Shown one piece after another: positions 7,832-16,178 of a stretch of 64,000 nucleotides of DNA (position 1 is its first letter; each line of letters opens with the position of its first letter). The stretch is from Pedobacter ginsengisoli. GTDB taxonomy: Bacteria; Bacteroidota; Bacteroidia; Sphingobacteriales; Sphingobacteriaceae. Location of the stretch: NCBI RefSeq assembly GCF_030244015.1, contig NZ_JASSYX010000001.1, forward strand, positions 806,001 through 870,000, read 5' to 3'. Both the position numbers and the translations under genes were made by a program. Below the pieces are notes generated by a model, which did no database searches, was not told the origin of the DNA, and worked only from the letters and a program-made list of their open reading frames with translations.

Positions 7832-9043
7832 TTAGTGTTCTGCCCACTCAATTTTACTCAAGTCAATTCCTTCTTTAAACATTTCCCACAGCGGAGAAAG
7901 GTCTCTCAGGTGATTCACTGCTTTTTTAGTATTTTCTATTGCGTAATCAATTTCTTCTTCAGTAGTAAAACGACCCAATCCAAAACGTATCGAAGAGTGT
8001 GCCAGATCATCAGAAAGGCCCAAACTTTTTAATACATAAGAAGGTTCCAATGAAGCTGATGTACAGGCAGATCCCGATGATACGGCCAGATCTTTCATAG
8101 CCATCATCAGACCTTCGCCCTCAACGTATTTGAAAGAGATATTGGCCACATGGGGAAGACGATGCTGCGTATTGCCGTTTACATAGCTTTCTTCCATCTG
8201 GCTTAGCGCAGCTTCGAGTTTATCCCTCAGGGCCGATAAGCGTTTTGCTTCCCCGTCCATTTCCAAACGGCATAATTCGCAGGCTTTACCCAGACCAACA
8301 ATGCCCGGTACATTTAAAGTGCCCGAACGCATACCGCGTTCATGACCGCCGCCGTCCATTTGCGCAGTTACTTTAACCCTTGGATTTTTCCGGCGAACAT
8401 AAAGTACGCCAACACCTTTAGGACCGTACATTTTGTGAGCAGAAAAAGCCATCAGGTCAATTCCGTCTTCGTTTACATTTACCGGTATTTTGCCGACCGC
8501 CTGTGTCGCATCTGTCATGAACAGGGCGCCAAACTTATGGGCAATGGCTGATATTTCTTTAATGGGCTGAATCACACCAATCTCGTTGTTGCCATACATG
8601 ATGGTCACCAGAATGGTTTGTTCTGTCATTGCCGCCTCAAGCTCAGCAAGGTCGATCAGTCCATCTTCCTTTACATTCAGATAAGTAACTTTTGCACCCA
8701 GTTTTTCCAGATGTTTGCAGGTATCAAGCACTGCTTTATGTTCAGTAGTGGCGGTGATGATGTGGTTACCTCTGTCCTGGTACATTTCATAAACACCCTT
8801 AATGCCCAAATTGTCAGCTTCTGTCGCACCTGAAGTGAAAATGATTTCTTTTTCAGTACAGCCAATCAGTTTGGCTACCTGCTCACGTGAGTAATCTACA
8901 GCTTCTTCAGCAACCCATCCAAAAGCGTGATTACGGCTGGCCGCGTTACCAAATTTATTGGTGAAATAGGGTAGCATAGCTTCTAATACTCTAGGATCCA
9001 GAGGTGTAGTTGCGTTATTATCTAAGTAAATAGGAAGTTCCAT
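7832..9043 (-). CDS. iscS: Cysteine desulfurase IscS
   Basis: The PLP enzyme takes sulfur from L-cysteine to form a protein persulfide for Fe-S and other sulfur pathways. The 403-residue protein starts [20 protein letters not shown], the usual IscS start. It shows the PLP lysine in [18 protein letters not shown] and the mobile active-site cysteine in [20 protein letters not shown]. The frame can be extended upstream to 9136, but a consensus -7 element lies at 9069-9076, inside that extension, so the short start is better. It is the first gene of the isc operon, which here has no iscR in front. Confidence 0.96.
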   Translation of the reverse strand: MELPIYLDNNATTPLDPRVLEAMLPYFTNKFGNAASRNHAFGWVAEEAVDYSREQVAKLIGCTEKEIIFTSGATEADNLGIKGVYEMYQDRGNHIITATTEHKAVLDTCKHLEKLGAKVTYLNVKEDGLIDLAELEAAMTEQTILVTIMYGNNEIGVIQPIKEISAIAHKFGALFMTDATQAVGKIPVNVNEDGIDLMAFSAHKMYGPKGVGVLYVRRKNPRVKVTAQMDGGGHERGMRSGTLNVPGIVGLGKACELCRLEMDGEAKRLSALRDKLEAALSQMEESYVNGNTQHRLPHVANISFKYVEGEGLMMAMKDLAVSSGSACTSASLEPSYVLKSLGLSDDLAHSSIRFGLGRFTTEEEIDYAIENTKKAVNHLRDLSPLWEMFKEGIDLSKIEWAEH

Positions 9044-9068
9044 CGTTTTATTATATCTTATTGATAGA

Positions 9069-9076
9069 CAAAGATA
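9069..9076 (-). promoter_or_regulatory. -7 promoter element of the isc operon
   Basis: On the minus strand this reads TATCTTTG, a full match to TAnnTTTG, 25 bases upstream of the iscS ATG. The -33 TTG is not at ideal spacing. The short leader has no room for an IscR-type upstream gene. Confidence 0.5.
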
Positions 9077-9167
9077 CGAAAAAAGATTCCCAATAATTAT
9101 AGATATTAGCGATCGGCGTATAGCTAAAACCCGCATTTTTACATTAGTTTAACCTTTTTACCGGTTT

Positions 9168-9572
9168 ATGAAGAATATAGAGCATATTGGCATCGCAGTC
9201 AGAGATCTTGGACAAGCAGTCAGCCTTTACGAAAGGCTGCTCGGAAGCCCTTGTTATAAGACAGAAGAGGTGCCCTCAGAAGGTGTTAGTACCGCTTTTT
9301 TTCAGGTTGGAGAAAATAAAATTGAATTACTGGCCGCTATTCATAATGAGAGTCCTATTGCGGGCTTTCTTGAGAAAAGAGGCGAGGGCATTCATCATAT
9401 CGCTTTTAAAGTAGCGGACATTTTATCCGAAATGGAACGTTTAAAAAGTGAGGGCTTTGTGCTGCTCAATGAAGTGCCAAAACAAGGTGCCGACCAGAAG
9501 TTGGTCTGCTTTGTACATCCTAAAGGGACAAATGGGGTACTTGTAGAGCTTTGTCAGGATCTGGTACCCTGA
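9168..9572 (+). CDS. mce: Methylmalonyl-CoA epimerase
   Basis: The 134-residue vicinal-oxygen-chelate protein interconverts (R)- and (S)-methylmalonyl-CoA, linking propionate or odd-chain metabolism with succinyl-CoA. Two beta-alpha-beta-beta-beta modules are visible. The metal ligands fit the family: His6 (EHIGIAV), Gln46 (FFQVGENK), His76 or His77 (GIHHIAFKV) and Glu127 (GVLVELCQ). It is divergent from iscS. The mutase is not in this window. Other VOC dioxygenase-like proteins are possible, but length and motifs fit the epimerase best. Confidence 0.9.
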   Translation: MKNIEHIGIAVRDLGQAVSLYERLLGSPCYKTEEVPSEGVSTAFFQVGENKIELLAAIHNESPIAGFLEKRGEGIHHIAFKVADILSEMERLKSEGFVLLNEVPKQGADQKLVCFVHPKGTNGVLVELCQDLVP

Positions 9573-9879
9573 CTTTCTCCTACCTTTCTGTGACTGTTTT
9601 GATGCTATTGCTGCTTGACGTCAGACTGTGTGTTTCTGGGGTGTATCAAAAAGGTTCAATGGCCCGGGGATCATGCAACTCCCTAGCAACCCTCTAGTAA
9701 CCCCCTTGAAGGGGTTGTGGAAAGAAGAAAGCAAAAGCTTTTCAGTAAGTAGCGGAATGCAAGGGAACCAGGAGTTTTCCACATCTGCTGAATTTTATTT
9801 GTATACTACTTGTTTCTAAAAAATAAAAATCAGATATTTGCATCCTTAAAAATAAGCGACAAATAAGTTATATAATCAT
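9573..9879. other. Intergenic stretch without a convincing gene
   Basis: About 300 bases between mce and the L31 gene. It holds a small GC-rich hairpin (AACCCCC-TTGA-AGGGGTT, 9699-9716) preceded by two imperfect copies of a CCTAGCAACC/TCTAGTAACC unit, without a T run. A 63-codon frame (9628-9819) starts in this material and has no coding-like features. Near the right end lies the L31 promoter. Confidence 0.5.
9810..9840 (+). promoter_or_regulatory. Probable promoter of the L31 gene
   Basis: TTG at 9810-9812, a 20-base spacer and GATATTTG at 9833-9840 (one mismatch to TAnnTTTG) precede the start codon by 39 bases. Confidence 0.45.
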
Positions 9880-10128
9880 ATGAAAAAAGATCTTCATCCA
9901 TCAAGCTATAGATTTGTAGTGTTTAAAGATATGTCTAACGAATATTCTTTTTTAACAAAATCTTGCGTAGATACTAAAGAAACTATTCAATGGGAAGATG
10001 GAAATGAGTATCCTCTTTATAAATTAGAGATCTCACACACTTCGCACCCTTTTTATACCGGTAAAATGAAACTGGTTGATACAGCAGGCCGTATCGATAA
10101 GTTCAAAACCCGTTACGCGAAAAAGTAA
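9880..10128 (+). CDS. rpmE2: 50S ribosomal protein L31, type B
   Basis: The 82-residue protein starts [19 protein letters not shown] and contains the L31 block [22 protein letters not shown]. It has a single cysteine and lacks the CxxC zinc pairs of type A L31, so it is the zinc-independent form. In many bacteria the two forms swap with zinc supply; no zinc regulator site is evident here, and this may be the only L31. It has its own promoter and a strong terminator, so it is monocistronic. Confidence 0.95.
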   Translation: MKKDLHPSSYRFVVFKDMSNEYSFLTKSCVDTKETIQWEDGNEYPLYKLEISHTSHPFYTGKMKLVDTAGRIDKFKTRYAKK

Positions 10129-10153
10129 TTATACCAATAATAGAAATTATTTT

Positions 10154-10186
10154 AAGTCCCGTTGCTATTGCTTCGGGACTTTTTTT
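10154..10186 (+). terminator. Terminator of rpmE2
   Basis: AAGTCCCG and CGGGACTT pair around a 12-base loop and run into a T tract. The end of the T tract is also the beginning of the next gene's -7 element. Confidence 0.88.
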
Positions 10187-10193
10187 ATTTTTG
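10162..10193 (+). promoter_or_regulatory. Promoter of the GlmU-like/tpiA operon, nested in a terminator
   Basis: TATTTTTG at 10186-10193 fits TAnnTTTG, with a TTG at 10162-10164 (21-base spacer) in the loop of the upstream terminator. Only six bases separate the -7 box from the ATG at 10200, so the mRNA should be leaderless or nearly so. Confidence 0.5.
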
Positions 10194-10199
10194 TAGCTT

Positions 10200-11378
10200 A
10201 TGACAATCAATTTATTTGATGATGGGGCATGGCTTACGCTCCGTCCACTCTCTTTGACCAGGCCGGTTGCCGATCTGAGAATAGGAATTTTGACTATTGC
10301 TCAGAAATGGGAGAAATACCTGGGCGCAAATCAGGCGGGTTTCAGGACCATTTCTTATCTCGCACCAAAATATGCTTTGGCACAGAATGCAGGTTTGTTC
10401 ATCAATGGCGCTGTCTGCCCTGACCGGAACCTCGCTGAAGCTGTTTCCGGTTTGAACCCGGGAGAATCATTAAAAAAGACAGGTCTGATCATTGCCTATA
10501 AAGCTGAGGCCGGTGAAATTCCGGACGATGAAACCATTGGTCTTTTTACATCAAAAAATTACGACGCTGAATTGATCAGGATCAGTTTTCCCGAAGATAT
10601 CTTTAAATACAATGATACTGAACTGAAAAAAGATTTTGACCTGCTGACTAAAGGACGTCCATCCGCAAAATTAAGCAGTACCAATACTTTCATCGGTGAT
10701 GATTTTTTTGCAGAGGAGGGGGCGGAAGCAGAATGTTCTACTTTCAACAGCAAAAACGGGCCTGTCTATATGGGCTATAATTCGCAGGTCTGGGAAGGCT
10801 GCCACATCAGGGGGTCTTTTGCGCTTTGCGACAACTCCCAGATAAAAATGGGTGCTAAAATATATGGGCAAACTACAATTGGTCCGCATAGCCGTGTAGG
10901 CGGTGAGATTAATAATGCGGTAATATGGGGTTATTCTTCAAAAGGCCACGAAGGTTATCTTGGCAATTCTGTAATGGGACAGTGGTGCAACATCGGTGCC
11001 GACAGCAATAATTCTAACCTGAAGAACAATTATGCAGAAGTAAAATTGTGGGATTATTCGACTGAGCATTTTCGCAAAACAGGCTTGCAGTTTTGTGGCC
11101 TGATTATGGCAGATCACGCGAAATGCGGCATCAACACCATGTTCAATACGGGAACTGTAGCCGGAGTAAGTGCCAATATCTTTGGTGCGGGTTTCCCAAG
11201 AAACTTTATACCCGATTTTGCATGGGGCGGTGCCCATGGCTTTGAAACTTACAGCCTCCACAAGATGTTTGAAACCACTGAAAAGGTTTACGAGCGCCGG
11301 AACATGGAATTTAACCAGATAGAGAAAGATATTTTAACTCAGATTTTTGAGGATACCAACACACACAGACACTTTTAA
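10200..11378 (+). CDS. GlmU-like bifunctional sugar nucleotidyltransferase/acetyltransferase (Bacteroidetes type)
   Basis: The 392-residue protein matches the alternative GlmU of Bacteroidetes. An N-terminal part of about 190 residues is related to nucleotidyltransferases (LRPLSLTRPVADLRIGILTI). A left-handed beta-helix of hexapeptide repeats follows (about 195-340: VYMGYNSQVWEGCHIRGSF, AKIYGQTTIGPHSRVGGE, VIWGYSSKGHEGYLGNSVMG). By family it should make UDP-N-acetylglucosamine for peptidoglycan and outer-membrane glycans, which suits the mpl ligase downstream in the same run. The N-terminal domain lacks a plain GxGTRM loop, so the pyrophosphorylase role is less certain than the acyltransferase fold. 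Confidence 0.82.
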   Translation: MTINLFDDGAWLTLRPLSLTRPVADLRIGILTIAQKWEKYLGANQAGFRTISYLAPKYALAQNAGLFINGAVCPDRNLAEAVSGLNPGESLKKTGLIIAYKAEAGEIPDDETIGLFTSKNYDAELIRISFPEDIFKYNDTELKKDFDLLTKGRPSAKLSSTNTFIGDDFFAEEGAEAECSTFNSKNGPVYMGYNSQVWEGCHIRGSFALCDNSQIKMGAKIYGQTTIGPHSRVGGEINNAVIWGYSSKGHEGYLGNSVMGQWCNIGADSNNSNLKNNYAEVKLWDYSTEHFRKTGLQFCGLIMADHAKCGINTMFNTGTVAGVSANIFGAGFPRNFIPDFAWGGAHGFETYSLHKMFETTEKVYERRNMEFNQIEKDILTQIFEDTNTHRHF

Positions 11379-11424
11379 ACCCTTGCCTGAGGTTAATCCC
11401 CGGCCTAAACAAATAAATTATATT

Positions 11425-12186
11425 ATGAGAAAGAAAATAGTTGCAGGAAACTGGAAAATGAACTTGGATTATGCTGAAGGCATCTCTTTATTTTCAGAAA
11501 TTGTCAATATGGTGAGAGATGAAAAGCAAGGTGAGCAGCTGGCCATCATCTGTGCCCCGTCAATACACTTAAACAGCCTTGCAAAATTAGGCGGCAATAC
11601 AGTTAGCATCGGTGCACAAAACTGTCATCAGAAAGAAAGTGGTGCCTATACAGGCGAGATCTCTGCAAAGATGATCAAATCTGTGGGTTGTGAATATGTA
11701 ATTATAGGGCACTCTGAGCGTCGTCAGTATTTTGCGGAAAACAATGAGCTGTTGGCGGAGAAAACAATCATTGCCCTGCAAAACGGTTTGACCCCTATTT
11801 TCTGTATCGGTGAGACACTGGACGAAAGGAACAACGGCAGCTATTTTGAAGTTTTGAAGTCTCAGCTTGAGGAAAGTATTTTTGGTTTGTCCGCAGAAGA
11901 TTTTGGTAAAATAGTGATTGCTTATGAACCTGTTTGGGCAATCGGGACCGGCTTAACGGCTACATCTGAACAGGCACAGGAAGTTCATGCGTTTATCCGT
12001 AAAGAGATTGCCGGTAAATATGATTCAGTGGTTGCTGACAATACAAGCATACTTTATGGCGGCAGCTGTAATCCTAAAAATGCCGGGGAACTTTTTGCAC
12101 AGACTGATATTGACGGCGGCCTTATAGGAGGCGCATCATTGAAATCAAGGGATTTCGTGGACATCGTTAAAACTTTTAATGCTTAA
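11425..12186 (+). CDS. tpiA: Triosephosphate isomerase
   Basis: The enzyme interconverts dihydroxyacetone phosphate and glyceraldehyde 3-phosphate. The 253-residue TIM barrel shows the N-terminal VAGNWKMN with the substrate lysine, the catalytic histidine in VIIGHSERRQYF, the catalytic glutamate in IAYEPVWAIGTG with the mobile loop, and the phosphate grip YGGSCNPKN and GGLIGGASL. The frame is open from 11347, overlapping the GlmU-like gene, but the ATG at 11425 gives the family N-terminus. Its stop and the start of prmA share one base (TAATG), so translation is probably coupled. Confidence 0.97.
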   Translation: MRKKIVAGNWKMNLDYAEGISLFSEIVNMVRDEKQGEQLAIICAPSIHLNSLAKLGGNTVSIGAQNCHQKESGAYTGEISAKMIKSVGCEYVIIGHSERRQYFAENNELLAEKTIIALQNGLTPIFCIGETLDERNNGSYFEVLKSQLEESIFGLSAEDFGKIVIAYEPVWAIGTGLTATSEQAQEVHAFIRKEIAGKYDSVVADNTSILYGGSCNPKNAGELFAQTDIDGGLIGGASLKSRDFVDIVKTFNA

Positions 12187-13025
12187 TGCAGTACATACAG
12201 GTTACTTTCAGCTTTGTGGGAATTGAGGAGTATCAAAAAGACCTATTGATTGCGGAACTTGCGGATATAGGTTTCAATACATTCGAAGATACACCCGGCG
12301 GTTTTGCTGCGTTTATCGATCAGGCAGGTTTCGATGAAACCCGGCTTAGGTCGGAGATGCTGCAGTTTGATGGTGATTTTGAGTATCAGTACGCTATTAC
12401 CGAAATAGCGGCGGAAAACTGGAACGAGGAATGGGAAAAGAACTTTGAGCCGCTGATCATTGATGACCAGTGCTATGTAAGGGCCACATTCCATCAGCCG
12501 CAGCCCCAGTATGCTTATGAGATCGTCATTGATCCGAAGATGGCATTTGGTACCGGCCACCATCAGACTACAACCATGATGATGGAGTACATTCTGGCTG
12601 CAGATGTAACGGGTAAAACCGTTTTAGATATGGGTTGCGGTACAGGAATCCTGGCTATCCTGGCGGCAAAAAGAGGAGCGGGTCCATTGGTTGCAATTGA
12701 TAACGATGAGGTTTGCTACCTGAGCACCCTGGAGAACTCGGAACTGAACAATATCACTAATATTGCTGCATTATGCGGCGGTAAGGAAGCTATACCAGAT
12801 ACCAGCTTTGATGTCATTTTTGCAAATATAAACCGAAATATCCTGCTGGACCAGATATCAAATTATAGTAAAGTACTAAAAGCTGGCGGGAGTATTTTCT
12901 TTAGTGGATTTTATGAATCTCCGGATCTTGATATGATCCGCAGAGAATGTGGATCTTTTGGGATCAGGTATATTGACCATAAGAAAAATGGGGAATGGGT
13001 GGCCGCCCGCTTTAAGAAAGACTAA
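12186..13025 (+). CDS. prmA: Ribosomal protein L11 methyltransferase
   Basis: PrmA methylates ribosomal protein L11 with S-adenosylmethionine. The 279-residue protein has an N-terminal L11-binding domain (about 1-95) joined to a Rossmann-type methyltransferase. The SAM-binding motif I is VLDMGCGTGILAILAAKRGA. The segment KMAFGTGHHQTTTMM before it is diagnostic of PrmA, and motif IV is FANINRNIL. It overlaps the tpiA stop by one base and is followed by mpl after 26 bases. Confidence 0.95.
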   Translation: MQYIQVTFSFVGIEEYQKDLLIAELADIGFNTFEDTPGGFAAFIDQAGFDETRLRSEMLQFDGDFEYQYAITEIAAENWNEEWEKNFEPLIIDDQCYVRATFHQPQPQYAYEIVIDPKMAFGTGHHQTTTMMMEYILAADVTGKTVLDMGCGTGILAILAAKRGAGPLVAIDNDEVCYLSTLENSELNNITNIAALCGGKEAIPDTSFDVIFANINRNILLDQISNYSKVLKAGGSIFFSGFYESPDLDMIRRECGSFGIRYIDHKKNGEWVAARFKKD

Positions 13026-13051
13026 CAGGTCCTTTATTTAAATCAGATAAT

Positions 13052-14422
13052 ATGCGTATACATTTTATTGCCATAGGCGGTAGTGCCATGCACAATCTCG
13101 CTATAGCCCTGCACAAAAAGGGATATCAGGTAACAGGTTCAGATGATGTCATTTTTGAGCCTTCCAGCAGCCGGCTCAGCAAATATGGTCTGCTTCCAGG
13201 GCAGATGGGATGGGACGAAAACAACATTACCTCAGATCTGGATGCAGTTATTCTGGGGATGCATGCCCTTAAAGATAATCCTGAGCTGTTAAGGGCCCAG
13301 CAAATGGGTTTAAAGATCTATTCTTATCCTGAATACATTTATGAACAGACCAAAGATAAGCTCAGGGTGGTAATTGGCGGGAGCCATGGAAAGACTACAA
13401 TTACTTCTATGATCCTCCATGTGCTGAATTATTATAAAAGAGACTTTGACTACCTGGTGGGCGCTCAGCTGGCAGGTTTTGATACCATGGTGAAGGTTAC
13501 GGAGTCAGCTCCGCTGATTGTTATTGAAGGCGACGAATATCTGGCTTCGCCAATAGACAGAAGGCCGAAGTTCCATCTTTATAAGGCCAATATTGCCGTC
13601 ATCAGCGGAATTGCATGGGATCATATCAATGTCTTTCCAACCTACCAGGATTATACCAGACAGTTTGAGCTTTTTATAGAAACCATACAGCCAGGGGGAA
13701 AGTTAATTTACTGCAATGCAGACCATGACCTGAACGTCCTGGTAAAAGGTTTGACTGCGCCTGTTGAGACGACTGGCTATGGTATTCCTGAACACAAAGT
13801 AGAAAATGGAATTACTTTTCTCTTGCCTGATGAAACGGCTCTAAAGATATTTGGAGACCATAATCTTATGAATTTGAATGCCGCCAGACTGGTATGCCTG
13901 CAACTGGGTATTGATGGCACACAATTTAACATTGCGATCTCCTCTTTTACAGGAGCCGCGAAGCGGCTTGAATTATTGAATGCCGAAAACGAAACTAATG
14001 TTTATAAAGATTTTGCGCATTCGCCATCCAAATTAAAGGCAACTATAGAAGCTGTGGAAGCACAGTTCCCAACGAGGCAACTTGTTGCCTGTATAGAGTT
14101 GCATACATTCAGCAGCCTGAATAAGACCTTTCTTGAACAATATGCCGATACAATGACAAAATCTGACATTGCGATTGTTTACATCGATGAAAAGACTTTT
14201 GTGCAAAAGAAGATGGAGCCGTTCACACAATATGATGTTCAAACGGCGTTTAACAGTAAAGAAATACTATTTTTTAATAATTCAGCGTTATTAGAAGATT
14301 ACTTATTAAATATAAATTTTTACCGCACCAACCTGTTGCTGATGAGTTCTGGAAACTTTGGTGGATTGGACCTCACTAAATTGGCACGTGAGTTGAATAC
14401 AATTTCACCAAAAGAACAATAA
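13052..14422 (+). CDS. mpl: UDP-N-acetylmuramate:L-alanyl-gamma-D-glutamyl-meso-diaminopimelate ligase
   Basis: Mpl joins the recycled tripeptide from old peptidoglycan to UDP-MurNAc, bypassing MurC, MurD and MurE. The 456-residue protein is a Mur ligase. It has an N-terminal UDP-binding domain (HFIAIGGSAMHNLAIALHKKG), the ATP loop VIGGSHGKTTITSMIL at about 108-123, the central-domain stretch VIEGDEYLASPIDRRPKF, and a C-terminal ligase domain with VYKDFAHSPSKLKATIEAV. The deleted-looking KF segment and the GDEY motif separate Mpl from MurC. Its place in a run with a GlmU-like gene supports a cell-wall role. Confidence 0.93.
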   Translation: MRIHFIAIGGSAMHNLAIALHKKGYQVTGSDDVIFEPSSSRLSKYGLLPGQMGWDENNITSDLDAVILGMHALKDNPELLRAQQMGLKIYSYPEYIYEQTKDKLRVVIGGSHGKTTITSMILHVLNYYKRDFDYLVGAQLAGFDTMVKVTESAPLIVIEGDEYLASPIDRRPKFHLYKANIAVISGIAWDHINVFPTYQDYTRQFELFIETIQPGGKLIYCNADHDLNVLVKGLTAPVETTGYGIPEHKVENGITFLLPDETALKIFGDHNLMNLNAARLVCLQLGIDGTQFNIAISSFTGAAKRLELLNAENETNVYKDFAHSPSKLKATIEAVEAQFPTRQLVACIELHTFSSLNKTFLEQYADTMTKSDIAIVYIDEKTFVQKKMEPFTQYDVQTAFNSKEILFFNNSALLEDYLLNINFYRTNLLLMSSGNFGGLDLTKLARELNTISPKEQ

Positions 14423-14447
14423 GTATATATAAACCTAATTTTAAATC

Positions 14448-14777
14448 ATGAACATTATAGGTAAAAACATTAGACAATTGCGCCAGAAAAATGGATGGAG
14501 TCAGGGAGAAGTGGCAAAGCGTCTAAGTATTTCTATTCCTGCATTTTCTAAAATTGAAACTGGTATAACTGACATTAACATATCCAGATTAGCCCAGATT
14601 GCCAATTTATTTGAAGTTTCAACTATGGATATCATTTCTAAAGAAGGTGAAAATCCTCAGTCTCTTAACTTTGAAGAGATCAATAATTTAAAAGAAAAAC
14701 TTTCTCAAAGAGAAGAAGAGATCATTAAACTTCAAAAGAAGGTGATTGATCTTTATGAAGAAATCAGAGAGAAATAG
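14448..14777 (+). CDS. Xre-family helix-turn-helix regulator with coiled-coil tail
   Basis: The 109-residue protein has a Cro/C1-type HTH at about 4-62 (IRQLRQKNGWSQGEVAKRLS, SIPAFSKIETGITDINISRL). A linker follows, then a charged helix at about 75-109 (NNLKEKLSQREEEIIKLQKK) with heptad-like spacing that should form a coiled coil. There is no sensor domain, so dimerisation through the coil or a partner protein is likely. It sits 25 bases after mpl and may be in the same transcript. Targets cannot be inferred. Confidence 0.85.
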   Translation: MNIIGKNIRQLRQKNGWSQGEVAKRLSISIPAFSKIETGITDINISRLAQIANLFEVSTMDIISKEGENPQSLNFEEINNLKEKLSQREEEIIKLQKKVIDLYEEIREK

Positions 14778-14787
14778 GTTTCACCGA

Positions 14788-15906
14788 TTAAAATATTTTA
14801 CGCATGGTCAGGTGCCGTTTTCCAAAAATGGCACCTGTGGCATGATGGATGGATAACATTTTATCATTAAAGTCCCCAACCCAGGAAAGTTCCAGTTCGT
14901 CATACTGATCTAAAGGCAGCACGTATTCCTTGAGCTTAATAAACAGTGCCGACTCCAGGCCATGTTTTTGATAAGCACTTTTGGTCCCCATCACAATAGC
15001 CCGCATCCTGTTTACACCAACCCATCTTCTATAAACAAATTTAAGTTTCTCTAATAAGCCAAGTTTACCGTTAAATCCTTTGATCATTTGGTTCGCATCC
15101 GGAATAATGACCACAAAAGAGGCGGGCTCTCCATTAATGTAAGCAAACCAGATCAATTTCTCATCCATAATGGTCTCCATCTTCTTAAATGATTCTTCCA
15201 GCGTCTCTTTTTTGATCGGGACAAAATTCTCAAAATCCTTCCAGCCGTCGTTATAAATCTCCATCAGGTCGGTGACATATTTTTGTGCGTTCTTTTTAGA
15301 GAAATGCTCAAAAGTGTAACCTGGTTTATTTGCTACCCAATTGGCGATCTTTGTAAACCTTTCGGGAAATGGATTTCTTACCGCCAGGTGATTGGTGATC
15401 TGTTCGTATTCTTTTTTAAAGCCGTAGTCCTGAAAAAAAGAATGATAGTAATCAGGATTATAATTCATGCCAAAGGAAGGCGGAGTAAACCCTTCTACAA
15501 GAAGGCCCCAGAACGAGTCGTTTTCTCCAAAACCGATGGGACCGTCCATAGCTGCCATTCCATTTCGTTGCAACCATTCCTTCGCGGTGTCAAATAACAA
15601 AAAAGCCGCAGTTTTATCATTAATGCACTCAAAATACCCCATGCCACCTGTAGGTTGTTCATACTGATAAGCTTTTTTTTCATTGATGAAAGCTGCAACC
15701 CTGCCAATGGTTACGCCCTGGTCATTATTCAATATCCATCTGGTACATTTGCCATGTTTAAAAAAAGTGTTTTTACTGAGATCAAAAATACTTTCTATAT
15801 CCTGATTTAGGGGACGGATCCAGTTGTGGTCATTTTGATAAATGAGATCTACAATGTCTAAAAATTTTCTTGCAGTTTTTGTATCTGATACAGGTATTAT
15901 CGTCAT
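14788..15906 (-). CDS. YghO-like protein with GNAT-type acyltransferase fold
   Basis: The 372-residue cytoplasmic protein resembles the YghO group, proteins of unknown role with a GNAT-like C-terminal part. Recognisable segments are the N-terminal RKFLDIVDLIYQNDHNWIRP, the central GPIGFGENDSFWGLLVEGF and NPDYYHSFFQDYGFKKEYEQ, and the C-terminal acyltransferase-like block AYQKHGLESALFIKLKEYV and ELSWVGDFNDKMLSI. The substrate is unknown. It is convergent with the Xre gene (10 bases apart) and lies downstream of the acidic small gene, from which a terminator separates it. Confidence 0.7.
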   Translation of the reverse strand: MTIIPVSDTKTARKFLDIVDLIYQNDHNWIRPLNQDIESIFDLSKNTFFKHGKCTRWILNNDQGVTIGRVAAFINEKKAYQYEQPTGGMGYFECINDKTAAFLLFDTAKEWLQRNGMAAMDGPIGFGENDSFWGLLVEGFTPPSFGMNYNPDYYHSFFQDYGFKKEYEQITNHLAVRNPFPERFTKIANWVANKPGYTFEHFSKKNAQKYVTDLMEIYNDGWKDFENFVPIKKETLEESFKKMETIMDEKLIWFAYINGEPASFVVIIPDANQMIKGFNGKLGLLEKLKFVYRRWVGVNRMRAIVMGTKSAYQKHGLESALFIKLKEYVLPLDQYDELELSWVGDFNDKMLSIHHATGAIFGKRHLTMRKIF

Positions 15907-15932
15907 TCTGAGATTGGCGTGGAATTAAAATA

Positions 15933-15962
15933 AAAAGCATCCCAATATATGGAATGCTTTTC
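15933..15962 (-). terminator. Terminator of the acidic small-protein gene
   Basis: AAAAGCAT-C-CCA pairs with TGG-A-ATGCTTTT (one mismatch) and is followed on the minus strand by TTTTATTTTAATT. It lies 24 bases beyond the stop of the acidic gene. Confidence 0.75.
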
Positions 15963-15986
15963 ACACTAGTTTATAGCATATGCGTA

Positions 15987-16178
15987 TTAATAATCGTCGT
16001 CGTCGTCATCCGCACCGTAGGTGTCAAATGTGTCCAGATCGTCTAACGGCAAATCAAAATCATCATCGTCATCATCATCGTACTTGTTACCGCTAATTGT
16101 TTCATCCTGCACATTTTCCATCTCATCATCTGGATCAACTTGTGGGCTTTGATTGATTGGTTTTTTTGGAGTTTTCAT
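15987..16178 (-). CDS. Small, extremely acidic protein of unknown function
   Basis: The 63-residue product is largely disordered. A short basic N-terminus (MKTPKKPINQ) is followed by an acidic stretch with two aspartate runs (DDDDDDDFDLPLDDLDTF and a terminal DDDDDDY). The frame is supported by its own terminator, a clear ATG and isolation between transcription units. Asp-rich tails of this kind can bind metal ions, basic proteins or RNA polymerase parts, but no family function is known to me. The runs are encoded by GAC/GAT mixtures rather than one repeated codon, which argues for selection on the protein rather than simple-repeat slippage. Confidence 0.65.
   Translation of the reverse strand: MKTPKKPINQSPQVDPDDEMENVQDETISGNKYDDDDDDDFDLPLDDLDTFDTYGADDDDDDY

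Noticed and set aside
9044..9136. Longer N-terminus for IscS
   Set aside because: It would include the likely -7 promoter element, and the family N-terminus begins at 9043.
9628..9819. 63-codon frame between mce and rpmE2
   Set aside because: It crosses the GC-rich hairpin, has no homology that I recognise and overlaps the start of the L31 promoter.
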